61,322 nucleotides of DNA from Alphaproteobacteria bacterium (GTDB taxonomy: Bacteria > Pseudomonadota > Alphaproteobacteria > Kiloniellales > DSM-21159): assembly GCA_030433005.1 (NCBI GenBank), contig JAUILQ010000029.1, positions 1 through 61,322 on the forward strand, read 5' to 3'. Positions 28,858 to 37,863 of the stretch are shown here, one piece after another. Every line of letters begins with the position of its first letter. Positions within the stretch are counted from its first letter, which is position 1. Under the pieces are notes generated by a model. That model searched no databases and was not told the DNA's origin. It was given only the letters and a program-made list of their open reading frames with translations. The position numbers and the translations under genes were made by a program.

Positions 28858-29784
28858 TCAGCCCTCGAACTCGAGGCCCCAGTCGCGGTAGCGCGCCGGG
28901 TCGTCGAGCCAGCGCTCGCGCACCTTGACGAAGAGGAAGAGGTGCACGCGGGTCTCGAGCATCGCCTCGAGCTCCTTCTGGGCCTGCTCGCGCACCCGCC
29001 GGATGGTCGCGCCGCCCTGGCCGACGGCGATGCGCTTCTGCGGCTCGCGCTGCACGTAGATGGTCATCTGGATCTTGACCGAGCCGTCCTTGAAGGCCTC
29101 CCAGCTGTCGGTCTCGACGGTCAGCGCGTAGGGCAGCTCCTGGTGCAGCGCCAGGAACAGCTTCTCGCGCACGACCTCGGCGGCGAGCAGCCGCTGCGGC
29201 CAGTCGGACAGCTGGTCCTCGGGGTAAAGCCAGGGGCCTTCCGGGGCCTGCGTCGCCAGCCAGGCGATCAGGTCGTCGACGCCGTCGCCCTTCTCGGCCG
29301 AGATCATGAAGATCCGCTCGAAGCCGAAGGCCTGCTCGAACTCGGCGGCGAGGCCAAGCAGCTTCTCGCGGCGGATCGTGTCGATCTTGTTGAGTGCGAG
29401 GACGACGCGCACCCGGCGCTCGGCGAGCCCGGCGAGCAGCGCGCGGGTCTCGTCGTCCAGCTTGTCGCGCTGGACGTCGTGGAGCAGCACGACCAGATCG
29501 GCGTCCTCGACGCCGCGCCAGGCCGCCTGGACCATGGCCCGCTCGAGGCGCCGCTTGGCGCCAGAGAAGATGCCCGGCGTGTCGACGAAGACCAGCTGGC
29601 TGTCGCCGGCGAGCGCGATGCCGCGCACCCGCGCCCGGGTCGTCTGGACCTTGTGGGTGACGATCGAGACCTTGGCGCCGACGGCGCGGTTCAACAGGGT
29701 CGACTTGCCGGCGTTGGGCGCGCCGACCAGCGCGACCACGGCGCAGCGCGTGCCGGCGGCAGGGCCGTCCCCCTCGCCGCTCAA
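28858..29784 (-). CDS. era: GTPase Era
   Basis: 308 residues from a TTG at 29784, which overlaps the rnc stop (TTGA) and has GGAGGCGGAG upstream; the longer open frame lies inside rnc and is rejected. GTPase motifs: G1 GAPNAGKST near 18, G3 DTPG near 65, G4 NKID near 130. A C-terminal KH domain contains KRIAVGQGGATIRRVREQAQ near 250. Era binds the 3' end of 16S rRNA and helps 30S assembly. It is coupled to rnc, as in many proteobacteria. Confidence 0.95.
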   Translation of the reverse strand: MSGEGDGPAAGTRCAVVALVGAPNAGKSTLLNRAVGAKVSIVTHKVQTTRARVRGIALAGDSQLVFVDTPGIFSGAKRRLERAMVQAAWRGVEDADLVVLLHDVQRDKLDDETRALLAGLAERRVRVVLALNKIDTIRREKLLGLAAEFEQAFGFERIFMISAEKGDGVDDLIAWLATQAPEGPWLYPEDQLSDWPQRLLAAEVVREKLFLALHQELPYALTVETDSWEAFKDGSVKIQMTIYVQREPQKRIAVGQGGATIRRVREQAQKELEAMLETRVHLFLFVKVRERWLDDPARYRDWGLEFEG

Positions 29785-30494
29785 GTCTCCGCCTCCGCGA
29801 CCTCGGCGAGCAGGTGGCCGGCGGCCTCCTGCTCGGCGATCCGCTTGGAGCGGCCCTCGCCGCGCGCCGGCGCCAGGCCCTCGACCTCGACCTCGACCGT
29901 GAAGAGCGGCTCGTGGTCGGGTCCGGAGCGTCCGATGCCGCGGTAGCGCGGCAGCGGCAGGCCGCGGCCCTGGGCCCATTCCTGCAGGCGCGTCTTGTTG
30001 TCCTGCGGCGGCTCGGTCGCCGCGGCGATCAGCGGGTCGATCAGCGGCAGCAGCACACGGCGCACGGGCTCCAGCCCGCCGTCCAGGTAGAGCGCGCCCA
30101 GCGTCGCCTCGCAGACGTCGGCCAGGATCGCCGGGTTCTTCTGGCCACCGCTCTCGGCCTCGCCGGGCGAGACCTTGATCAGCGGGCCGAGGCCGAGCTC
30201 GCGGGCGATGCTGGCCAGGGTCTCGCCGCGCACCAGCACGGCGTGGCGCTTGGCCAGCGCGCCCTCGGCCTCCTCGGGGAAGTGCAGCAGCAGGCGCTCG
30301 GCGACCAGCAGGCCGACCACGCGGTCGCCGAGGAACTCCAGGCGCTCGTAGGAGCGCCGGCCGCCGCGGCTGGAATGGGTCAGGGCCTCGATCAGCAGCC
30401 CGGGGTCGGCGAAGCCGTGGCCCAGGCGCTCGGCCAGCGCGGCCAGGCCGGCCGGCAGTTCGCCCGGGGCGCGCGAGGCCTCAGCCGATCCCAT
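29781..30494 (-). CDS. rnc: Ribonuclease III
   Basis: 237 residues. The signature ERLEFLGDRVVGLLVAERLL near 48 carries the catalytic Glu and Asp, and DVCEATLGALYLDGGLEPV near 122 supplies the second acidic pair. A C-terminal double-stranded RNA-binding domain follows (about 160-235; TRLQEWAQGRGLPLPRYRG; GRSKRIAEQEAAGHLL). It processes rRNA and double-stranded RNA. The ATG at 30494 lies 14 bases inside the end of lepB, and its stop overlaps era, so the three genes are translationally linked. Confidence 0.95.
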   Translation of the reverse strand: MGSAEASRAPGELPAGLAALAERLGHGFADPGLLIEALTHSSRGGRRSYERLEFLGDRVVGLLVAERLLLHFPEEAEGALAKRHAVLVRGETLASIARELGLGPLIKVSPGEAESGGQKNPAILADVCEATLGALYLDGGLEPVRRVLLPLIDPLIAAATEPPQDNKTRLQEWAQGRGLPLPRYRGIGRSGPDHEPLFTVEVEVEGLAPARGEGRSKRIAEQEAAGHLLAEVAEAET

Positions 30495-31227
30495 GGAACA
30501 GGCGGTCCCAGCGGATCGCCGACGGCCACTTCCAGACCTCCCAGAGGCGCGCGCTGCCGTCGACGGAGAAGAACAGGAACTCGGCGCGGCCGATCAGGTT
30601 CTCGCGCGGCACGAAGCCGACCCGCGAGGTGCGGCTGTCCTGGCTGTTGTCCCGGTTGTCGCCCATCGCGAAGTAGTGGTCCTCGGGCACGGTGAAGACC
30701 GGCGTGTTGTCGAGACTGGAGCGGTCGTCGCGCTCCCAGATCATGTGCGACACGCCGTTCGGCAGGGTCTCGCGGTAGGCGGTGACGGTCTGCGGGAAGC
30801 CCGAGGCGTCGGTGCGCAGGTCGTCCTCGACCAGCTCGCGCTCGACCTGCTCGCCGTTGATGTAGAGCCGGCCCTCGCGGACCTGGATGGTGTCGCCGGG
30901 CAGCCCGATGATGCGCTTGATGTAGTCGGTCTTGCCGTCGCGCGGCAGCACGACGACGGCGACGTCGCCGCGCTCGACCGGCTGCTCGTCGGCCAGCACC
31001 CGGCCGCGGAACGGCGGCCAGCCGAACGGCAGGGAGAAGTGGCTGTAGCCGTAGGAGAACTTCGAGACGAAGAGGTAGTCGCCGATCTGCAGCGTCGGCA
31101 GCATCGAGCCGGACGGGATCGTGAAGGGCTCGTAGGCGAAGGTCCGCAGCACCACCGCGATCAGGACGGCGTAGATCACCGTCTTGACGGTTTCGAGGAA
31201 CGACCCGCCGCTTTTTTCTTCCGTCAT
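30481..31227 (-). CDS. lepB: Signal peptidase I
   Basis: 248 residues from the ATG at 31227; a GTG at 31248 would add seven residues. One N-terminal membrane helix (about 13-30) is followed by PFTIPSGSMLPTLQIGD with Ser41 as nucleophile and KTDYIKRIIGLPGDTIQ with Lys104 as general base. GDNRDNSQDSR near 192 is the conserved box E. It cleaves signal peptides at the outer face of the inner membrane. First gene of the lepB-rnc-era unit. Confidence 0.94.
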   Translation of the reverse strand: MTEEKSGGSFLETVKTVIYAVLIAVVLRTFAYEPFTIPSGSMLPTLQIGDYLFVSKFSYGYSHFSLPFGWPPFRGRVLADEQPVERGDVAVVVLPRDGKTDYIKRIIGLPGDTIQVREGRLYINGEQVERELVEDDLRTDASGFPQTVTAYRETLPNGVSHMIWERDDRSSLDNTPVFTVPEDHYFAMGDNRDNSQDSRTSRVGFVPRENLIGRAEFLFFSVDGSARLWEVWKWPSAIRWDRLFHGIG

Positions 31228-31478
31228 CGCCTCTTTTCCACTGCCCACCGGACCCGGGGGACGATCGCGAACCTTCGGGGGACTGGCCGCCGAGCCGGGG
31301 CCCCGGGGGCGGCGGACGCCGGCAACGGCCCCGGGCCGGGCGCGGCCGGTGCCACCCGCGCCGCGGATATAGCGTCATTGGGCGCGCGAAGGAACCGCCG
31401 AGATGGCCCACGACCGCCCGCCGGCGCGATTCCGGGTCGCGTGGCCGGACATCCTCCGCGACGCTGACCGGCCCGGCC

Positions 31479-32312
31479 TCAGGCGCCCAGTGCGCCGCCC
31501 GCTTCGGCGCGCGCCTTGTCCATGACCGCGCGCATCCGCCGGATGGTGCTGTCGAGCCCGCCGAAGATCGCCTCGCCGATCAGGAAGTGGCCGATGTTGA
31601 GCTCGACCACGTTGGGCAGCTGGGCGACCGGCGGCACGCTGTCGAAAGTCAGGCCATGGCCGGCGTGGCACTCCAGGCCCAGCGACTCGGCCGCCGCCGC
31701 CGCTTCGCGCAGGCGGCGCAGCTCGTCCTCGACCGCGGCGCCCTCGGGGTTCTCCAGCCAGGCCTCGCAGTAGGCGCCGGTGTGCAGCTCGACGACCGGC
31801 GCGCGGAGCGCCACGGCCGCCTCGAGCTGGTGCGGCTCGGGATCGACGAACAGCGAGACGCGGATGCCGGCCTCGCCGAGCCGGCTGACGTAGGGCTCGA
31901 GCAGCTCGCGGCCGCCGTGGGCGTCGAGGCCGCCCTCGGTGGTCACCTCGCTGCGCTTCTCGGGCACGATGCAGGCGGCGTGCGGCCGGTGCCGCAGGGC
32001 GATCGCCAGCATCTCCTCGGTGGCGGCCATCTCCAGGTTGAGCGGCAGCTCGATCTCGGCGACCAGGCGCTCGATGTCGCGGTCGGTCATGTGGCGGCGG
32101 TCCTCGCGCAGGTGCGCGGTGATGCCGTCGGCGCCGGCCGCGGCGGCCAGACGCGCGGCGCGCACCGGGTCGGGATGGCCGCCGCCGCGCGCGTTGCGGA
32201 TCGTCGCGACGTGGTCGATGTTGACGCCGAGCCGCAGCCGGCGCGCCGCCGGTCCGTAACCCGGCCCGTAGCCCGCCCTGTAGCCACTCGGCCTCGTCCC
32301 CGCCTGGGTCAT
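31479..32312 (-). CDS. pdxJ: Pyridoxine 5'-phosphate synthase
   Basis: 277 residues, a TIM barrel. The protein proper begins at [19 protein letters not shown]; about 26 residues precede it and include the repeat [12 protein letters not shown], which is absent from most Pdx[12 protein letters not shown] near 68, [15 protein letters not shown] near 114 and [14 protein letters not shown] near 212 are family motifs. It condenses deoxyxylulose 5-phosphate with 3-amino-1-hydroxyacetone phosphate in vitamin B6 synthesis. The extra N-terminus may be real or the start may lie further in. The usual downstream acpS is not found before lepB. Confidence 0.92.
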   Translation of the reverse strand: MTQAGTRPSGYRAGYGPGYGPAARRLRLGVNIDHVATIRNARGGGHPDPVRAARLAAAAGADGITAHLREDRRHMTDRDIERLVAEIELPLNLEMAATEEMLAIALRHRPHAACIVPEKRSEVTTEGGLDAHGGRELLEPYVSRLGEAGIRVSLFVDPEPHQLEAAVALRAPVVELHTGAYCEAWLENPEGAAVEDELRRLREAAAAAESLGLECHAGHGLTFDSVPPVAQLPNVVELNIGHFLIGEAIFGGLDSTIRRMRAVMDKARAEAGGALGA

Positions 32313-32357
32313 TGCCGCCCGCCCGTCATCGCCCGGCCCCCTCGCCGTCAGTCGCTC

Positions 32358-32999
32358 TCATGTCTTGCCCTCCACCGACGCCGGAGCGCCCTGGCCCGCG
32401 CTCTGGCCCGCGTCCTGCCCTTTCGCCTCCTGCCGCCTGAGCCGGCGCCCGGCCCGTCGCGGCCGGCGGCCGCGCCGGCTCAGGCGCCGCTGACGCGCCG
32501 CCTGGTAGCCGGTGACCAGCCGACGCACCGGGAAGTAGAAGAGGAACCAGGCGAGCAGCGCCGTCGGCAGCCCGCCGGCCAGCATCGGCAGGAAGATACC
32601 CCAGAAGTTGTCGAAGATGTGCGTGATCGACAGGCCGCTGGGCAGCTCCTTGACGCCGCCGGTGTGCCCCAGGATCCAGCGGCCGAGGCCGAAGATCCAA
32701 GCCCAGATGAAAGGGAAGGTCCAGGGGTTGCCGACCGCCGTGCCGATCGCCGAGGCCAGCAGGTTGCCGCGCAGCGCCAGCGCCAGCAGCGCGCCGCCGA
32801 GGAAATGGAAGCCGACCAGCGGGGTGAAGGAGATCGCCGCCCCGGAGGCGAAGCCGGCGGCGATGCGGTGCGGCGTGCCCGGCAGCCGGGCCAGGCGGTG
32901 CACCGCGTAGCGGGCGGTGCGCTTGAGACCGGCACGCGGCCAGAGGACGCCGCGGATGCGCTGGTGCAGAGGCAGGGGGCTGGCGCGTCGGAACAGCAT
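32358..32999 (-). CDS. DUF2062 membrane protein
   Basis: 213 residues. HRIAAGFASGAAISFTPLVGFH near 44 is the DUF2062 hallmark, followed by LALALRGNLLASAIGTAVGNPWTFP and two or three membrane helices (about 45-75, 85-110, 130-160). The C-terminus is strongly basic (RRLSRRGRRPRRAGRRLRR) and then Gln/Ala-rich. Function is unknown; the domain also occurs fused to glycosyltransferases. It lies between relA/spoT and pdxJ on the same strand. Confidence 0.87.
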   Translation of the reverse strand: MLFRRASPLPLHQRIRGVLWPRAGLKRTARYAVHRLARLPGTPHRIAAGFASGAAISFTPLVGFHFLGGALLALALRGNLLASAIGTAVGNPWTFPFIWAWIFGLGRWILGHTGGVKELPSGLSITHIFDNFWGIFLPMLAGGLPTALLAWFLFYFPVRRLVTGYQAARQRRLSRRGRRPRRAGRRLRRQEAKGQDAGQSAGQGAPASVEGKT

Positions 33000-33047
33000 C
33001 GCCCGCGCATAATGTGACCTGACCGGAGGGCTCGCAAGGCGCCGTTG

Positions 33048-33090
33048 TGCAGTGCGGCGGGGTGCAGTGCGGCGGGGTGCAGTGCGGTCG
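33048..33090. repeat. 15-base tandem repeat, about 2.9 copies
   Basis: TGCAGTGCGGCGGGG occurs twice in direct succession (33048-33062, 33063-33077) and a third partial copy follows. It sits in the short gap between the relA/spoT stop and the DUF2062 start on the minus strand, so it lies in a probable untranslated region. No function is evident. Confidence 0.7.
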
Positions 33091-33108
33091 TGCCCGGTCC
33101 GCGCGCCC

Positions 33109-35283
33109 TCAGCTGCGCGCGCGCTCGACCGAGGAGATCGCCGGCGTCGCCCGGAGCGCCGCGATCACGTGGGTCAGGTGCTTCAGGTCCTCGACCTCGA
33201 GGTCGATCAGCATCTCGAAGAAGTCGAGCGAGCGGTTGGTGATCTTGAGGTTCGAGATGTTGGCCTCGTGGCGGCCGATCACCGTGGTCAGCGAGCCCAG
33301 GCTGCCCGGCTCGTTGGAGACGACGACCTGCAGGCGGCCGGTGAAGGGCTCCTCGCCGGCCTCCGACGACCAGGAGAGGTCGACCCAGCGCTCCGGCTGG
33401 TCCTGGAACTGCGCCAGCGTGTCGCAGTCGATGGTGTGCACCGTCACGCCCTTGCCGGTGGTCACGATGCCGACGACGCGGTCGCCGGGCAGCGGATGGC
33501 AGCAGGCCGCGAAGTGCACCGCCATGCCGGGGATCAGGCCCTTGAGCGGCAGCGCGCCGTCCTTGCGCTTGCTGCGCCGCGCGCGGGCCAGCGGCACGAT
33601 CTTGCTGGGCTTTGCCTCGCGCGCGGCCGGGAACACCGAGACCAGGACCTCGCGGGCGGTCAGGTTGCCCTGGCCGACGGCGACGTAGAGGTCGGCGACC
33701 GTGTCCTGCTTGAGCTTCTTGAGGATGCCGGTCAGGCCCTTCTCGGTCAGCTCGTAGCCGTCCGAGCGGAATTGCCGCTCCAGCATCTCGCGGCCGAGCG
33801 TCGCGAACTGGTCGCGCTGCTCCTGGCGGACCCAGCGCCGGATCGCCGCCTTGGCCTTGCCGGTGGCGACGAAGTTCTCCCAGTCGGCCGAGGGCTGCTG
33901 GGCCTTGGAGGTGACGATCTCGACCTGATCGCCGTTCTGCAGGGCGGTGCGCAGCGGCATCATGCGGCCGTTGACCCGGGCGCCGACGCAGGTGTGCCCG
34001 ACCTCGGAGTGCACGGCGTAGGCGAAGTCGACCGGCGTGGCGCCGCGCGGCAGGGCGATCAGGTCGCCCTTGGGCGTGAAGCAGAAGACCTGGTCCTGGT
34101 ACATCTCGAGCTTGGTGTGCTCGAGGAACTCCTCCGGGTTGGAGGCGTGCTCCAGGATGTCGAGCAGCTCGCGGATCCAGCGGAACTTGCGCCCCTCGAC
34201 CTGGTAGGCGCCCTCGGTCGCGCCCGGCGCCCCGGCTTCGCCGGCCGCGGCGCCCTGCTTGTACTTCCAGTGCGCCGCGACGCCGTACTCGGCGTACTCG
34301 TGCATCTCGGTCGTACGGATCTGCACCTCGATGCGCTGCTGCTCGGGGCCGATCAGCCCGGTGTGCAGCGAGCGATAGCCGTTCGGCTTGGGCGTCGAGA
34401 GATAGTCCTTGAAGCGCCCCGGCACCGTCGGGTAGCGCCCGTGCAGGGCGCCGAGCGCGCGATAGCAGTCGCCGATGTCCTTGACGACGACGCGGAAGGC
34501 CATGATGTCGGCGAGCTGCTCGAAGCCGACGTTGCGCTTCTGCATCTTGCGCCACACCGAGTAGGGCGTCTTGATGCGGCCCGAGACCCAGGCCTCCATG
34601 CCCTCGCTCGAGAGGTCGCGGTTCAGGCGGTCGATGATCCGCTCGGTCAGGTAGCCGCCGCGCTCCTGCAGGAACTCCATGCGCTGGCGGATCGAGTCCC
34701 GCGCCTCGGGATTGAGCTCGGCGAAGGCCAGGTCGTCGAGCTCGTCCTTGAAGCGCTGCAGGCCGATGCGCTCGGCCAGCGGCGCGTAGATGTCCATGGT
34801 CTCGCGCGCGATGCGCCGGCGCCGCTCGTCGGACTTGATGAAGTGCAGCGTGCGCATGTTGTGCAGCCGGTCGGCCAGCTTGACCAGCAGCACGCGGATG
34901 TCCTCGGACATCGCGAGCACCAGCTTGCGGAAGTTCTCCGCCGCCTTGGTGTGCTCCGACTGCAGCTCGATGCGGTTGAGCTTGGTGACGCCGTCGACCA
35001 GGCGGGCGATCTCGCCGCCGAACAGCCGCTCGATCTCGGCCAGCGTGCCCTCGGTGTCCTCGACCACGTCGTGCAGCAGGGCGGTGCAGATCGAGGCGCT
35101 GTCGAGCTTCAGCTCGGTCAGGATGCCGGCGACCTCGACGGGATGCGAGAAGTAGGGATCGCCGTTGTCGCGGGTCTGGCTGCCGTGCGCCTTGAGGGCA
35201 TAGACGTACGCCCGGTTCAGGCGATCCTCGTCCGCCCCCGGGTCATAGGCACGAACCCGTTCGACAAGCTCGTACTGACGCAT
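33109..35283 (-). CDS. relA: Bifunctional (p)ppGpp synthetase/hydrolase (RelA/SpoT)
   Basis: 724 residues from the ATG at 35283 (MRQYELVERV); a TTG at 35295 would add four. The HD hydrolase domain (about 45-190) retains ALLHDVVEDTEGT and ADRLHNMRTL. The synthetase domain (about 230-350) has PNGYRSLHTGLIGP and QIRTTEMHEYAEYGVAAHWKYK in pieces. A TGS domain (about 390-450; DLIALPRGATPVDFAYAVH) and a C-terminal ACT domain (about 650-720) follow. Both active sites look intact, so it should make and degrade the alarmone. It lies directly behind rpoZ, as in many proteobacteria. Confidence 0.95.
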   Translation of the reverse strand: MRQYELVERVRAYDPGADEDRLNRAYVYALKAHGSQTRDNGDPYFSHPVEVAGILTELKLDSASICTALLHDVVEDTEGTLAEIERLFGGEIARLVDGVTKLNRIELQSEHTKAAENFRKLVLAMSEDIRVLLVKLADRLHNMRTLHFIKSDERRRRIARETMDIYAPLAERIGLQRFKDELDDLAFAELNPEARDSIRQRMEFLQERGGYLTERIIDRLNRDLSSEGMEAWVSGRIKTPYSVWRKMQKRNVGFEQLADIMAFRVVVKDIGDCYRALGALHGRYPTVPGRFKDYLSTPKPNGYRSLHTGLIGPEQQRIEVQIRTTEMHEYAEYGVAAHWKYKQGAAAGEAGAPGATEGAYQVEGRKFRWIRELLDILEHASNPEEFLEHTKLEMYQDQVFCFTPKGDLIALPRGATPVDFAYAVHSEVGHTCVGARVNGRMMPLRTALQNGDQVEIVTSKAQQPSADWENFVATGKAKAAIRRWVRQEQRDQFATLGREMLERQFRSDGYELTEKGLTGILKKLKQDTVADLYVAVGQGNLTAREVLVSVFPAAREAKPSKIVPLARARRSKRKDGALPLKGLIPGMAVHFAACCHPLPGDRVVGIVTTGKGVTVHTIDCDTLAQFQDQPERWVDLSWSSEAGEEPFTGRLQVVVSNEPGSLGSLTTVIGRHEANISNLKITNRSLDFFEMLIDLEVEDLKHLTHVIAALRATPAISSVERARS

Positions 35284-35430
35284 CACGGCCGCCAAGGATC
35301 GACCCTTTCCTCATGGCGCTTCGGGAAAGAGTCAGTATAGGCACGCACGCCGCCGTTCGCCACGGCGGCGTGCGAAGAATTCGCAGTCTGCGGGAACCGC
35401 CCCCGGCAGGCGCCGGCGGCGCTCGGGAGG

Positions 35431-35772
35431 TCAGGCCTCCTCGTCGCCCTCGTCGGACTCGCTGCGCTTCGGCTCGCTGCCCGGCATGGTCAGCTCGGCC
35501 GAGAGGTCGAGCTCGGTCAGCTCCTCCTCCTCCGGCTCGTCGACCTCGACCTGCTTCTGCAGCCCGGAGACCAGCGAAGCCTGCAGGTTCTCGACCGACA
35601 CCGTCGCCTCGGCGATCTCGCGCAGGGCGACGACGGGGTTCTTGTCGCGGTCGCGGTCCAGGGTCAGCTGGGCACCGGCGGAAATCTCGCGCGCCCGCTG
35701 GGCGGCGCTCATCACCAGGTCGAAGCGGTTCGGAACCTTGAGGACGCAGTCTTCGACGGTAACGCGGGCCAT
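35431..35772 (-). CDS. rpoZ: RNA polymerase omega subunit
   Basis: 113 residues. [20 protein letters not shown] opens the protein and [20 protein letters not shown] follows, both diagnostic. The C-terminal 40 residues are very acidic ([12 protein letters not shown]). Omega stabilises the polymerase core and takes part in ppGpp binding, which makes its position upstream of relA/spoT meaningful. A strong promoter lies about 60 bases upstream. Confidence 0.95.
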   Translation of the reverse strand: MARVTVEDCVLKVPNRFDLVMSAAQRAREISAGAQLTLDRDRDKNPVVALREIAEATVSVENLQASLVSGLQKQVEVDEPEEEELTELDLSAELTMPGSEPKRSESDEGDEEA

Positions 35773-35830
35773 GTCTCACCTGCTGCTGGGAAAACGCTGA
35801 AAGCCGGCGCGAGAACGGCCGGCTGACGGG

Positions 35831-35859
35831 TTTATAAGGGCTCGCGCGCCCGCAATCAA
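35831..35859 (-). promoter_or_regulatory. Sigma-70-type promoter of rpoZ
   Basis: On the minus strand TTGATT (35854-35859) and TATAAA (35831-35836) are spaced 17 bases apart, in otherwise very GC-rich sequence, 58 bases before the rpoZ ATG. The same TTATAAA core is seen in the tRNA-Ile promoter of this window. It probably drives rpoZ and relA/spoT. Confidence 0.6.
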
Positions 35860-35887
35860 GGGGCGCAGGTCCCCTGGCAGCCCGTCC

Positions 35888-36388
35888 CTACTCCAGCGGC
35901 TCGGTCTGCTGGTCGGCCGGCAGGCCGGCGATCAGCTCGGCGAGCGGTCGGCCGTCGACGGGGTGGCGCCAGTCGGGCTCGAGGTCGCGAAGCGGCAGCA
36001 GCACGAAGCCGCGCAGGTGCAGGCGCGGGTGCGGCAGCACCGGGCTCTCGCCCGGCCGCGAGACCGCGCCGCGATGGTCGAGCAGGTCGAGATCGAGGAT
36101 GCGCGCGGCGTTGGGCAGCCCGCGCTCGCGCCCGAAAGCGGCCTCGATCGCGTGCAGGCGCTGCAGCAGTGCCGCCGGCGCGAGCGTGCTCTCGACCTCG
36201 GCGACGCCGTTGACGTACCAGGGCTGGTCCGAGGCCGGCACCGGCGCCGAGCGGTACCAGCGGCTGCGGCGCCGGACCGCGATGCCCTGCTCCTCGAGCG
36301 CGCCGAGTGCCGCCTCCAGCACCCGCCGGGGCGCCCCCAGCGTCGGGTGCGGCAGGTTCGCGCCCAGCGCGACGTAGATGCCCGACAT
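35888..36388 (-). CDS. folK: 2-amino-4-hydroxy-6-hydroxymethyldihydropteridine pyrophosphokinase
   Basis: 166 residues from the ATG at 36388, which has GGAGGAAGAG immediately upstream; the longer open frame is rejected. IYVALGANLPHP opens the protein, SRWYRSAPVPASDQPWYVNGVAEVES follows in two pieces, and the signature RILDLDLLDHRG with HPRLHLRGFVLLPL is present. It transfers pyrophosphate from ATP to the pterin alcohol in folate synthesis. No other folate genes adjoin it. The gene is divergent from the NYN-domain gene. Confidence 0.93.
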   Translation of the reverse strand: MSGIYVALGANLPHPTLGAPRRVLEAALGALEEQGIAVRRRSRWYRSAPVPASDQPWYVNGVAEVESTLAPAALLQRLHAIEAAFGRERGLPNAARILDLDLLDHRGAVSRPGESPVLPHPRLHLRGFVLLPLRDLEPDWRHPVDGRPLAELIAGLPADQQTEPLE

Positions 36389-36571
36389 CTCTTCCTCCCG
36401 CGACGCCCCCGGGACCGACCCTGAATCCAGCGCCACGCCTTGCAGAATCCGGCCCAGGGTGCCAGTTATCAGGCGTTCGCGGCCACGGCGCATTTCGCCC
36501 TGTTTCTTCCCACCCCCTTGTGCGCTCCGGCTTCAGCCGGGTCTTTGCGGCGCGACAAGAAAGGCAGATCC

Positions 36572-37183
36572 ATGAATTTCTATCCCGAAGAGCGCATCGC
36601 GCTCTTCATCGACGGTGCCAATCTCTACGCGACCTCGCGCACCCTGGGCTTCGATATCGACTACCGCCGGCTCTACGACCTCTTCGCCAAGGAGTGCCGG
36701 CTGGTGCGCGCCTTCTACTACACGGCGCTGCTGGAGGATCAGGAGTATTCGCCGATCCGGCCGCTGATCGACTGGCTGGACTACAACGGCTACTCGATGG
36801 TCACCAAGCCGGCCAAGGAGTTCTCCGACAGCCAGGGCCGGCGCCGCATCAAGGGCGACATGGACATCGAGCTGGCGGTCGACATGCTGCAGCTCGCCGA
36901 CCGCCTGGACCACGCCGTGCTGTTCAGCGGCGACGGCGACTTCCGCCGCCTGGTCGAGGCGGTCCAGGAGAAGGGCGTGCGCGTCACCGTGGTCTCCTCG
37001 GTCAAGGCCCAGCCGCCGCTGATCGCCGACGAGCTGCGCCGCCAGGCCGACAACTTCATCGACCTGGTCGAGCTGCAGGAGCGCATCCAGCGCCGCCTGC
37101 CGCCCGACCACCCGCGCAACCAGCAGCGCCAGGCGCCGCCCCAGCAGGACTACGAGGAAGAGTACGCCGACGAGGAGAGCTGA
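36572..37183 (+). CDS. NYN-domain (LabA/DUF88-type) putative ribonuclease
   Basis: 203 residues from the ATG at 36572. The PIN-like core shows the three acidic sites: ALFIDGANLYATSR near 11, KGDMDIELAVDMLQLAD near 91 and LFSGDGDFRRLVEAVQEKG near 115. The C-terminal 35 residues are Gln/Pro-rich then acidic. Such proteins are predicted RNases. It is frequently found beside rpoZ/folK/smpB in alphaproteobacteria, which suggests RNA metabolism, but its target is unknown. The next gene begins one base after its stop. Confidence 0.9.
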   Translation: MNFYPEERIALFIDGANLYATSRTLGFDIDYRRLYDLFAKECRLVRAFYYTALLEDQEYSPIRPLIDWLDYNGYSMVTKPAKEFSDSQGRRRIKGDMDIELAVDMLQLADRLDHAVLFSGDGDFRRLVEAVQEKGVRVTVVSSVKAQPPLIADELRRQADNFIDLVELQERIQRRLPPDHPRNQQRQAPPQQDYEEEYADEES

Positions 37184-37184
37184 G

Positions 37185-37859
37185 GTGCCGCCGGCCGGAT
37201 CGCCGGCGCGGACGGCCGAGCCCGGGCAGCCGCCGGCCGACTGCCCGCGCTGTCCGCGCCTCGCCGCCTTCCGCGCCGCCAACCGCCAGGCGCAGCCCGG
37301 CTTCCACAACGCGCCGGTGCCTTCCTTCGGCGCGCTCGAGGCGCCGCTGCTGATCGTCGGCCTCGCCCCCGGCCTCAAGGGCGCCAACCGCACGGCGCGG
37401 CCCTTCACCGGCGACTACGCCGGCGACCTGCTCTACCCGACCCTGCTGAAGTTCGGCCTGGCCGAGGGCCGCTACGGCGCCGACCCGGCCGACGGCCTGC
37501 GGCTGACCGGCGCGCGCATCACCAACGCCGTGCGCTGCGTGCCGCCGCAGAACAAGCCGACGCCGGAGGAGGAGCGCACCTGCCGCCCCTTCCTGGCCGA
37601 GGAGATCGCCGCCATGCCGAACTTGCGCGCCCTGCTGGCGCTCGGCTCGGTCGCCCACGGCAACGTCCTGGCCGCGCTCGGCCTGAAGAAGTCGCACTGC
37701 CGCTTCGGCCACGGCGCGCTGGAGGTGCTGCCGAGCGGCCTGCTGCTCGCCGACAGCTACCACTGCTCGCGCTACAACACGAACACCGGCCGGCTGACCC
37801 CGGCGATGTTCGAGAGCGTCTTCGAGGCGCTGCTGCCGCGGCTGCGCCAGCCCTTCTGA
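37185..37859 (+). CDS. Uracil-DNA glycosylase, type 5 (UdgB-like)
   Basis: 224 residues from a GTG two bases after the NYN-gene stop. An N-terminal DCPRCPRLAAFR provides cysteines for the iron-sulfur cluster. LLIVGLAPGLKGANRTARPF with GDYAGDLLY is the active-site region, with the GLAPG motif lacking the usual catalytic Asp/Asn, as in family 5. ITNAVRCVPPQNKPTPEE and the later ADSYHCSRYNTNTG near the C-terminus are characteristic. It removes uracil and other deaminated bases from DNA. Coupled to the upstream NYN gene. Confidence 0.92.
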   Translation: MPPAGSPARTAEPGQPPADCPRCPRLAAFRAANRQAQPGFHNAPVPSFGALEAPLLIVGLAPGLKGANRTARPFTGDYAGDLLYPTLLKFGLAEGRYGADPADGLRLTGARITNAVRCVPPQNKPTPEEERTCRPFLAEEIAAMPNLRALLALGSVAHGNVLAALGLKKSHCRFGHGALEVLPSGLLLADSYHCSRYNTNTGRLTPAMFESVFEALLPRLRQPF

Positions 37860-37863
37860 CGTC

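Noticed and set aside
31228..31478. Search for acpS between pdxJ and lepB
   Set aside because: Only 250 bases are available and no frame carries the holo-ACP synthase motifs.
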